Shown here piece after piece: positions 1 to 5,089 of a DNA stretch of 5,089 nucleotides. A program made the translations under genes and the position numbers. Within the stretch, counting starts at the first letter, position 1. Each line of letters opens with the position of its first letter. Under the pieces are notes generated by a model. That model was not told the origin of the DNA. It worked only from the letters and a program-made list of their open reading frames with translations, and did no database searches. Origin of the DNA: Spirochaetaceae bacterium (GTDB lineage Bacteria; Spirochaetota; Spirochaetia; Treponematales; Breznakiellaceae); assembly GCA_031278935.1 (NCBI GenBank), contig JAITJK010000195.1:1-5089 (forward strand), read 5' to 3'.

Positions 1-620
1 CGAATGTAAATACCACCGGGTATAAACGGATGCGGGTGGATTTTGAGGACCTGCTCTACCAAACCGTGAAGACCGCTGGAACCCCGGCTACGGAAGACAC
101 GGTGGTCCCTGTGGGGACCCAAATGGGCCACGGGGTGAAGATCGCCGATACCCAGCGGATGTTCACCCAGGGGTCTCCCCAGAACACGGAAAATGTGACG
201 GATATGGCCATTATGGGGGACGGGTTTTTCCGGATACAGACCTACGACGGCAGTTACGCCTATACCCGCAACGGCGCGTTTGAGATCGATTCCAACGGTC
301 GCATGGTAACCTCTAACGGGTACTGGCTGCTCCCGGACATTGTCATGCCCGAGGGTTTTCTCCCGGAGAAGATCACCGTGTCCAAGGATGGCCGAGTCTC
401 GGTGATGGTCCCCCAGATCAACGAAAACGAGCCTATCCCCGTGGGGCAGATCGAACTGTACCGGTTCCCCAATCCCGTGGGGCTCACCGCAGTAGGGGAA
501 AACCTGTTTAAGGTTACTGAAGCCTCAGGAGACCCCATTCCCGGAAGACCAGGTTATGAAGGTATGGGCCAGATTTACCATAAGTTCCTGGAAATGTCCA
601 ACGTGTCGGTGGTCCGGTAG
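1..620 (+). CDS. flgG: Flagellar distal rod protein FlgG, 5' partial, ends at a premature in-frame TAG
   Basis: FlgG polymerises into the distal rod of the flagellar basal body; in spirochaetes this lies in the periplasm. The frame is open from position 3 and begins with NVNTTGYK, the conserved end of the N-terminal rod helix. By comparison with family members about 27 residues are missing upstream, so the ATG at 30 is internal. Further family hallmarks follow: MGDGFFRI, YTRNGAFEID, SNGYWLLP, the VGQIELYRFPNP stretch, GENLF, and LEMSNVSVV near the C-terminus. The frame then meets TAG at 618-620, where homologues usually have Glu followed by MV and the final helix. A normal FlgG is about 260-265 residues; here 205 codons precede the stop and 33 follow it, so only the C-terminal helix is cut off. 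That helix pairs with the N-terminal one in the rod core, so the truncated product is probably not functional. Family assignment is secure; whether the stop is real is not. Confidence 0.9.
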   Translation, partial: NVNTTGYKRMRVDFEDLLYQTVKTAGTPATEDTVVPVGTQMGHGVKIADTQRMFTQGSPQNTENVTDMAIMGDGFFRIQTYDGSYAYTRNGAFEIDSNGRMVTSNGYWLLPDIVMPEGFLPEKITVSKDGRVSVMVPQINENEPIPVGQIELYRFPNPVGLTAVGENLFKVTEASGDPIPGRPGYEGMGQIYHKFLEMSNVSVVR

Positions 621-722
621 ATGGTAGACCTCATCGTGGCCCAGCGGGCCTATGAGTTTAACTCCAAAACCATCCAGACTAGCGATAGTATGCTGGGCAC
701 CGCAACGAATTTGAAGCGCTAG
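621..722 (+). pseudogene. flgG: C-terminal remnant of flgG beyond the in-frame stop
   Basis: Reading on in the same frame after the TAG at 618-620 gives 33 codons beginning MVDLIVAQRAYEFNSK and ending in a typical FlgG tail, TATNLKR, before a TAG at 720-722. This is the conserved C-terminal rod helix of FlgG, so frame and sequence are preserved and only the single stop codon separates the two parts. An ATG falls directly after the stop (621-623), but no Shine-Dalgarno sequence precedes it, so separate translation of this piece is unlikely. It is best read as the disconnected end of flgG. The other explanations are a base-call error, rare readthrough or reinitiation. Confidence 0.8.
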
Positions 723-746
723 GCCCTTTAGGGGAAGGAGGAATCC

Positions 747-1160
747 ATGAGTATCGAATCCCTAGGGTATATGCATTATGAACGGGCAGGCATTGAATCC
801 CTGGCCCGTCTGGGAAACGGGCATGAAGACGATGCGGGATCGGGGGGGGGGTTTGCGGAGGTCTTGGAAAAGGCCCAGAAGGAAGTGGCCTCAGGCCCCA
901 AGGCCGCTCCCTCCAAGCCCGTGGTGGATAAAACCGACAAACTCTATGAACAATGCGAAGCCCTGGAAACTTTTTTGATCAAGAATTTGCTGAATAGTAT
1001 GCGTAGCACTGTGCAAAAGACCGGCCTTGTTGATGAGGGTTTTGCAGGAAAAATGTACGAAGATATGCTCTACGACGCCTATGCCGAAGATTTTACCAAA
1101 CAAGCGGATTTCGGCCTCGCCGCCCTAGCCTATTTGGAACTTACGGGCCAGCGCTCATAA
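747..1160 (+). CDS. flgJ: FlgJ-type flagellar rod-binding protein (single domain)
   Basis: This 137-residue protein carries a rod-binding domain (the FlgJ N-terminal family) at about residues 67-130, including CEALETFLIKNLLNSMR and a second conserved helix around MYEDMLYDAYAEDF. FlgJ caps or scaffolds assembly of the flagellar rod in the periplasm. Enterobacterial FlgJ has an added peptidoglycan hydrolase domain; it is absent here, as in other spirochaetes as I recall. Residues 1-65 are poorly conserved and Gly/Ala/Lys/Pro-rich, and include S-G-G-G (32-35) encoded by a run of ten Gs. The ATG at 747 is supported by a strong AGGAGG at 736-741, five bases upstream, and lies 24 bases after the final flgG stop, so the two genes are probably cotranscribed. 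The 3' end overlaps the convergent CPBP gene by 20 bases. Function is confident; the symbol is given by family. Confidence 0.88.
   Translation: MSIESLGYMHYERAGIESLARLGNGHEDDAGSGGGFAEVLEKAQKEVASGPKAAPSKPVVDKTDKLYEQCEALETFLIKNLLNSMRSTVQKTGLVDEGFAGKMYEDMLYDAYAEDFTKQADFGLAALAYLELTGQRS
842..851 (+). repeat. Run of ten G inside flgJ, candidate slipped-strand phase-variation tract
   Basis: Ten consecutive G residues encode the end of Ser32 and Gly33-35 of the rod-binding protein. I traced the shifted frames. Losing one G leads to a TGA at 976-978 and gaining one leads to a TAA at 929-931. Either change ends translation before or just at the start of the conserved domain, which begins near nucleotide 945. 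Poly-G tracts of this length are known contingency loci in Treponema pallidum and Campylobacter, and are also common sites of base-call error. The tract is certain; switching is inferred. Confidence 0.9.
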
Positions 1161-1734
1161 GGTATACCAGGCTGTTGTAGGCCCCGTGGGCCAGGGCTAT
1201 GCCGTGGATGGCCCGGTACCGCGTAAATACCCAGGATAAAACCCCGCCTGCCAGGGCGGCCTGCAAAACCCCCCAGGGTCCCTCGTAGCTATGGCAGAGG
1301 GCGAAGAGCAAGCACGAAAAGAAGGCCCCGGAGCGTCGGCTTATGCCGGCTTCTTCCGCACCCCTTACCAGATACACCCGAAAATAGCTTTCCTCTAGAT
1401 AGCCCGTCCCCGCCGAGGAAAGGAGGGCGATAAGCCATGCCCGGAAGCCCTGCGGGGCTTCAAAGGCCGGGCCGGATGAGAGGGCATTCACCCAGGACTC
1501 GGCTGAGGAAATCCCGATCCCGATGCACCCTAAGCCCAAGATGGCCGCACCGAAGGCGCAGAGGTCTTGTTTCCGGGGCTTGAGGCTTCCCGGACACTGT
1601 CGATGGATCAGATACCCCATAAACCCCAGGCAGGGGAGGGTATAGGCGACAAGGCGGGTAAGCTCCCGGCCTGCAGAAAAGGGGATGAGCGCCGGGTAGC
1701 TCCCCTGGGGAAGCATCCCGGAGGCAAACAGCAC
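1141..1734 (-). CDS. CPBP family intramembrane metalloprotease (CAAX/Abi type)
   Basis: This multi-pass membrane protein has all three active-site motifs of the CPBP (Rce1-like, Abi) family, counted from the GTG at 1734. EExxxR is EESYFR at residues 114-119, FxxxH is FALCH at 144-148, and HxxxN is HGAYN at 183-187, so it is predicted to be an active glutamate-type intramembrane protease. Hydrophobic segments lie at about 28-44, 58-78, 98-113, 136-150, 153-171 and 176-194. The start is uncertain. GTG 1732-1734 has no Shine-Dalgarno close to it, and the frame stays open upstream to a TAG at 1846-1848. The codons just upstream read RPLIIYLVLFASGML, which looks like the first membrane helix cut in half by the GTG start. 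The gene lies 46 bases after the oxidoreductase stop on the same strand, so is probably cotranscribed with it. Bacterial relatives act in bacteriocin immunity or protein processing, but the substrate here cannot be told. Confidence 0.85.
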   Translation of the reverse strand: MLFASGMLPQGSYPALIPFSAGRELTRLVAYTLPCLGFMGYLIHRQCPGSLKPRKQDLCAFGAAILGLGCIGIGISSAESWVNALSSGPAFEAPQGFRAWLIALLSSAGTGYLEESYFRVYLVRGAEEAGISRRSGAFFSCLLFALCHSYEGPWGVLQAALAGGVLSWVFTRYRAIHGIALAHGAYNSLVYLMSAGP

Positions 1735-1780
1735 GAGATAGATGATGAGGGGCCTTCCCAGGCAGGCGAGGCGCGCCGGT

Positions 1781-2791
1781 TTAGGGTCGATACGCCCTAC
1801 CCCAGGGATGGACCGCAGTGAGATACCGGATAACCCGAAGACCGTCTAAGGCGCTGGACCGGGGCTGCCGGTCCGGTTCCCGCACACAGGCCACTGCGTC
1901 CTGTAGCATATGAGCAAAATAACCTGTAGGACCCGTAAAGGCATCCGGGGCTTTATGGAGGGACCGAAACCCCTCGGCGTAGGGACTCGGCCCGCTTTCC
2001 CAGACCTCAAAGACCCCGTTGCCAATCCGTAGCCGTCCCCGGGCGCAGGAGCATTCCACCTCAAATACCAGATGATCCCGCCCCGCGCCGATCTCCAGGA
2101 GAAAGGGCGTTCCCTGGCCGGCTCCGTCCGGATCCAGGCGGCCCGCGAGATACGCGCTTCCTCGGCCCTGGGTAAGGGGGCTTCCCCAGTGTTTTTCGTG
2201 GCGCATCATCCGGCCGCTTAGAAACAATACCGCGTCTACCAGGTGGGTGCCGTCATGCCAGAGGACGTCCAGAATCCGCCGGGTCTGGCCCATGTACAGG
2301 CTTGCCTTGATACTCAACAGTTCCCCCAGGCGGCCTGAGTCCAGGACGGCCTTTGCCTGGATATAGTCCGCGCTATAACGCCGTTCATGGTTAACGAGGA
2401 TCCGCGTAGGCCCCTTTCGGTGCAGAGCCGCAATAGCGCGTGCCCCCGCGAGGCTGTCTGCGAGAGGCTTCTCGCAGATCACCACTGGAACCTGGTAAGC
2501 TGCGGCCATGCGGCAGTAATAGGCATGACTATCCGGGTGGGTAGCGATGATAAGGAGCTGCGGCGTATGGCTGCGGAGCATAGCTTCAGCATCGGCATAC
2601 ACCGGGCAGCGCCAGGTTTCGGCAAAAGCGGTCCGGCGCTGAGGGTTTCGGTCCGTACCGGCTGCCAAGACCGTCTGTTCATGGGACTGCACGGCTCCAG
2701 CGTGGGTGCAGGGCTTCTCCCGCAGGGGATCCGTCTCAAGGAGGCTGGCTATCCTCCCCAATCCTAGGATAGCCACCAAAATAGTATCCAT
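1781..2791 (-). CDS. Gfo/Idh/MocA family NAD(P)-dependent oxidoreductase
   Basis: This 336-residue protein has the usual length and order for the Gfo/Idh/MocA family of sugar and inositol dehydrogenases. An N-terminal Rossmann fold begins at once with ILVAILGLGRIA (nucleotide-binding glycines at 10 and 12). ATHPDSH lies at 83-89, and the family's EKP motif is at 107-109 with catalytic Lys108. NHERRYS follows at 134-140, then HDGTHLVD at 179-186, where His183 and Asp186 match the substrate-site GxHxxD pattern. The C-terminal part is a beta-sheet substrate domain, so the enzyme looks intact. It is cytoplasmic and probably oxidises or reduces a sugar or sugar nucleotide; the actual substrate cannot be read from sequence. 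The ATG at 2791 sits just before the first beta strand, which supports it, but there is no good Shine-Dalgarno; the nearest purine match, AGGA, is too far upstream. It heads a leftward pair with the CPBP protease and is divergent from the chemoreceptor gene. Confidence 0.88.
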   Translation of the reverse strand: MDTILVAILGLGRIASLLETDPLREKPCTHAGAVQSHEQTVLAAGTDRNPQRRTAFAETWRCPVYADAEAMLRSHTPQLLIIATHPDSHAYYCRMAAAYQVPVVICEKPLADSLAGARAIAALHRKGPTRILVNHERRYSADYIQAKAVLDSGRLGELLSIKASLYMGQTRRILDVLWHDGTHLVDAVLFLSGRMMRHEKHWGSPLTQGRGSAYLAGRLDPDGAGQGTPFLLEIGAGRDHLVFEVECSCARGRLRIGNGVFEVWESGPSPYAEGFRSLHKAPDAFTGPTGYFAHMLQDAVACVREPDRQPRSSALDGLRVIRYLTAVHPWGRAYRP

Positions 2792-2842
2792 ACTGTATAA
2801 TCGGCGTCCTACCGTGGAAGTATAGAGGAGTCTGCCCGCCCT

Positions 2843-2855
2843 GGGGTCTGACCCC
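2843..2855. repeat. Perfect short palindrome GGGGTCTGACCCC
   Basis: Six bases, GGGGTC, are mirrored by GACCCC around a single central T. As RNA it would fold as a GGGG/CCCC stem with a five-base loop. The same short palindrome (GGGGTCAGACCCC on the other strand) is, from memory, a recurrent intergenic motif in many bacterial genomes, often near REP-associated Y1 transposase genes. No transposase is present here. There is no T-run after it, so it is not a typical intrinsic terminator. Confidence 0.65.
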
Positions 2856-2888
2856 CCGCCGCCATGACCAAGGGTGGCAGGGGCTTGA

Positions 2889-2905
2889 CTAAGGGGGCGC
2901 CTTAG
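2889..2905. repeat. Six-base-pair hairpin CTAAGG / CCTTAG
   Basis: CTAAGG at 2889-2894 is the reverse complement of CCTTAG at 2900-2905, with a five-base loop GGGCG. Neither strand has a T-run beyond the stem, so a terminator role is not supported. Its left arm and loop overlap a longer-range inverted repeat, so the two pairings exclude each other. Confidence 0.5.
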
Positions 2906-2965
2906 GGGATACTATCACCCTCATGGCATGGATAGCAGCGTCAGTCTCTTGTCTAGCCGCCCCCT
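2892..2965. repeat. Long-range inverted repeat enclosing a smaller one
   Basis: AGGGGGCG at 2892-2899 is the perfect reverse complement of CGCCCCCT at 2958-2965, separated by 58 bases. Inside this, CTATC at 2912-2916 pairs with GATAG at 2931-2935. Together they could form a stem with an inner hairpin on either transcript. The outer arms are low-complexity, so chance is possible in this GC-rich stretch. Confidence 0.45.
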
Positions 2966-2979
2966 CCCTCCTGTAATAT
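2949..2979 (+). promoter_or_regulatory. Weak candidate sigma-70-type promoter for the chemoreceptor gene
   Basis: TTGTCT at 2949-2954 and TAATAT at 2974-2979 each match four of six bases of the -35 and -10 consensus, with a long 19-base spacer. This is the best pair I find in the AT-richer part of the gap upstream of the chemoreceptor, but it is poor. It would give a leader of roughly 90 bases. No good sigma-28 or sigma-54 site was found. Confidence 0.2.
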
Positions 2980-3064
2980 TGCATACATATACCCTCGTTG
3001 TAAGTAGGAAATGTGCTAAAGCAGGTTCTCGTATCGGGGAAGGCCTGGTTTACGCCATTGCTGC

Positions 3065-3070
3065 AAGGAG
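3065..3070 (+). promoter_or_regulatory. Ribosome binding site of the chemoreceptor gene
   Basis: AAGGAG lies six bases before the ATG at 3077. It picks this start over the in-frame ATG at codon 5, and it places the start directly before the first membrane helix. Confidence 0.8.
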
Positions 3071-3076
3071 TGGTTT

Positions 3077-5089
3077 ATGAAAATTGGTATGAAGCTGGTG
3101 GTGATCATCAGCATAGTCAACTTTACCGGTATCGGCATTTTAGCCGGCGTTACCGTATTTGAATCGCAGCGGGAAATCAGCCGCTTGGCCGATGAACAAG
3201 CAAACAGTATGGCGATCCGGAGCAGCGAAGAAATAAAAAACTGGTTCGCAAGCTATGTAGAGACGGCACGATCCCTTGCACACATTATGGAAGGTTATAA
3301 GGACATCCCTGTGGAGGATAGGCGGAGGCAATTCAATCGTATCCTGAAACAGACGCTTATCGCACATCCTGAAGTGGCTGCGGTCTATACCAGTTGGGCG
3401 CCGAACGCGCTGGACGGTATGGACGCTGAATACGCCGGCACTCCCGGAACAGACGCAAGCGGGCGTTATATAACGAGTTGGACCTATAAACCCACCGGAC
3501 CTATTATGGAGGCTATGCAGGGTTTCGAATTAGATACGCTTATAGCGATAACAGAAGGAAATGAGTTTATATTTGAGCCTTCGATAACTCCCATAGGAGG
3601 CAAGGATATGTTAGCAACAACGGTTTGTATTCCCGTAAAAGATCAGTACAAGATGATAGGCCTGGCCGGAATCAGTGTCGAATTATCACGAATACAGACT
3701 ATTGTCAGTTGGCTCCAACCCTTCGGCGATGGTCATGCCTTTGTGTTCAGCCCCGGGGGTGTTGTGGCCGCTCATCCTGACCCTCAACGGCTGGGTAAGA
3801 ATATGCGGGAGTCCGAAAGCGACACCTTCGGCCCCTTTCTTGATACTATGGTCCAGGCGGTTGCCAAAGGAACTCCTGCCTCCGTCTCCTACCAGTCCGC
3901 GCAATCCGATACGGTTATGCAATACTACGCAATCCCCTTTATGGTCGGAAATGTTCCTCAGCCCTGGTCCCTGGTAATCGGCGTTTCCCGGAACACCATC
4001 ATGGCGCCAGTCTACCGGATGATGCTTATTGCCGGTATTATCGGTATGCTTATCCTGCTCCTTATGTCCGCAGGGGTCGTCATTACCGCCCGCTCCATAA
4101 GCCGCCCCATTGCCCACACCATGACCGTCCTGAAAAACATCGCCCAGGGGGACCTCACCAAGGAGATCGCCGTCCATTCCAAGGACGAACTGGGGGATCT
4201 GGCTCGTTACTTGAACTTCACGGTAGACAAAATCAAAGACCTTGTGCTGGCCATACGGGAAGAGGCAGGGATCCTTGCACAAACCGGTTCCGAGCTTGCC
4301 GGCAACATGACCGAAACCGCCGTCTCTATCAACGAAATCACCGCCAACATCCAAAGCATCAAGAATCAGACCAAGCGGCAGACCGCAAGCGTCAAAGGCG
4401 CCAGTTCAATCATGGAACAGGTGGTAGAAAACATCGAAAGCCTCAACGCTCAGAGTCAAAAACAGACTGACTGTGTAAGCCAATCTTCAAGCGCGGTAGA
4501 ACAGATGCTAGTGAATATCCAGAGCGTAACCCAAACCCTGGTGAAGAACGAAACCAATGTTACCCAGCTCTCCCAGGCCTCTGAAGTGGGACGGAGCAGC
4601 TTGCAGGAAGTGTCCAGAGATATTCAGGAGATAGACCGGGAATCTGCAGGGCTCTTAGCGATCAACGCAGTGATGGAGAACATCGCAAGCCAGACGAACC
4701 TGTTAAGCATGAATGCGGCTATAGAGGCGGCTCATGCAGGGGAGGCGGGGAAAGGCTTCGCAGTGGTGGCCGAGGAAATCAGAAAGCTCGCCGAGTCCTC
4801 TGCGGAGCAGTCCAAGACCATAAGCGATGTACTGAAGAAGATAAAAGCTTCCATAGACAAGATAACCTCCTCCACCGGCGAGGCGCTGCTGAACTTCGAG
4901 GCCATAAGCGACGGGGTGAAGACCGTAACGGATCAGGAGGCGAATGTCCGCAGCGCCATGGAGGAGCAGGGCCTAGGGAGCAAAGCTATACTTGAGTCCA
5001 TAGAGCGGCTGAACGAGATCACCGGGGAAGTGAAAGGGAGCGCCCAGAGGATGCTTGAGGGCAGTCATAAGGTGATAGAGGAGAGTAAG
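3077..5089 (+). CDS. Methyl-accepting chemotaxis protein with dCache-like sensor, 3' partial
   Basis: This chemoreceptor would sit in the inner membrane, bind a ligand in the periplasm and control the CheA kinase. The frame is open for 671 codons to the last base, with no stop. Membrane helix 1 spans about residues 6-27. A periplasmic sensor at about 35-310 looks like a double Cache domain: YTSWAPNALDG (104-114), then GR at 129-130, GISVEL (198-203) and AHPDPQRLGK (232-241). Membrane helix 2 is at about 316-338. HAMP covers 339-392 with the conserved Pro344 and DELGDLA. The signalling coiled coil turns at about 540-575, where QTNLLSMNAAIEAAHAGE and GKGFAVVAEEIRKLAESS are the near-invariant kinase-contact sequence. 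The C-terminal helix is shorter than the N-terminal one, so some 40-60 residues probably lie beyond the window. The second Cache module lacks the Asp often seen in its GxDxS strand. The ligand is unknown. It is divergent from the oxidoreductase gene. Confidence 0.93.
   Translation, partial: MKIGMKLVVIISIVNFTGIGILAGVTVFESQREISRLADEQANSMAIRSSEEIKNWFASYVETARSLAHIMEGYKDIPVEDRRRQFNRILKQTLIAHPEVAAVYTSWAPNALDGMDAEYAGTPGTDASGRYITSWTYKPTGPIMEAMQGFELDTLIAITEGNEFIFEPSITPIGGKDMLATTVCIPVKDQYKMIGLAGISVELSRIQTIVSWLQPFGDGHAFVFSPGGVVAAHPDPQRLGKNMRESESDTFGPFLDTMVQAVAKGTPASVSYQSAQSDTVMQYYAIPFMVGNVPQPWSLVIGVSRNTIMAPVYRMMLIAGIIGMLILLLMSAGVVITARSISRPIAHTMTVLKNIAQGDLTKEIAVHSKDELGDLARYLNFTVDKIKDLVLAIREEAGILAQTGSELAGNMTETAVSINEITANIQSIKNQTKRQTASVKGASSIMEQVVENIESLNAQSQKQTDCVSQSSSAVEQMLVNIQSVTQTLVKNETNVTQLSQASEVGRSSLQEVSRDIQEIDRESAGLLAINAVMENIASQTNLLSMNAAIEAAHAGEAGKGFAVVAEEIRKLAESSAEQSKTISDVLKKIKASIDKITSSTGEALLNFEAISDGVKTVTDQEANVRSAMEEQGLGSKAILESIERLNEITGEVKGSAQRMLEGSHKVIEESK

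Larger units (their letters stand above)
2792..3076. other. Divergent intergenic region rich in inverted repeats
   Basis: These 285 bases separate the leftward oxidoreductase from the rightward chemoreceptor and must carry both sets of control signals. I find no convincing reading frame or tRNA. The part nearest the oxidoreductase (about 2830-2965) is very rich in G and C and holds several short inverted repeats; the part nearest the chemoreceptor (about 2970-3020) is richer in A and T. For the leftward gene, a TATACT lies on the minus strand at 2824-2819, about 28 bases before the start codon, but has no recognisable -35 partner. Confidence 0.6.

Noticed and set aside
618..722. UAG recoding as a sense codon in this organism
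   Set aside because: The flgG gene itself ends with TAG at 720-722, where the family normally ends, so TAG is used as a stop here. A single internal TAG is better explained by mutation or error.
778..978. Frame-shifted open frame inside flgJ
   Set aside because: It overlaps the supported flgJ frame and gives a Pro/Arg/Trp-rich sequence. It matters only as the frame entered if one G is lost from the G10 tract.
2387..2767. Plus-strand open frame opposite the oxidoreductase
   Set aside because: It is antisense to the Rossmann domain with its GxG and EKP motifs, and its translation resembles no known protein.
2843..2905. Intrinsic terminators in the divergent region
   Set aside because: The hairpins are not followed by a T-run on either strand, and neither neighbouring gene ends here.
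2924..2939. Sigma-54 promoter around TGGCATGGATAGCAGC
   Set aside because: The GG and GC elements are off by one or two bases from the required spacing, and the TTGC part is missing.
3017..3038. Sigma-28 flagellar promoter (TAAA followed by GTATCGGG)
   Set aside because: Only about 10 bases separate TAAA from the second element instead of about 15, and that element matches GCCGATAA poorly.
3686..4354. Long open frame on the minus strand opposite the chemoreceptor (222 codons)
   Set aside because: It lies wholly antisense to well-supported coding sequence. Its translation is Gly/Asp/His-rich with no recognisable domain, as expected of an antisense shadow.

Overview
The window looks like chromosomal DNA of a spirochaete, most probably a Treponema or close relative. 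The reasons are the sequence style of the FlgG fragment and of the chemoreceptor signalling domain, and a rod-binding protein without a peptidoglycan hydrolase domain directly behind FlgG. This placement comes from remembered family sequences, not a search. Base composition is fairly GC-rich by eye.

Layout. Positions 1-722 (+) hold the distal rod gene flgG, cut at its 5' end by the window edge and interrupted by an in-frame TAG at 618-620. The remaining 33 codons run on to a second TAG at 720-722. Positions 747-1160 (+) hold a FlgJ-type rod-binding protein with a run of ten G residues inside the gene. Its 3' end overlaps, tail to tail, the end of a leftward two-gene unit: a CPBP (CAAX/Abi) intramembrane protease (1734-1141) downstream of a Gfo/Idh/MocA-family oxidoreductase (2791-1781). 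Positions 2792-3076 are a divergent intergenic region rich in short inverted repeats. From 3077 (+) a methyl-accepting chemotaxis protein runs open to the window end, with two membrane segments, a dCache-like sensor, a HAMP domain and a signalling hairpin.

How the parts fit. flgG and flgJ belong to periplasmic flagellar rod assembly, and the chemoreceptor would feed the CheA/CheY system that controls those flagella. The oxidoreductase/protease pair has no evident mechanistic link to motility. The most notable signals are two possible lesions or switches in adjacent rod genes: the nonsense codon in flgG and the G10 tract in flgJ, where gain or loss of one G would truncate the protein before its conserved domain. 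Together they suggest decaying motility, switchable motility, or assembly errors. I see no convincing wholly new multi-gene system.
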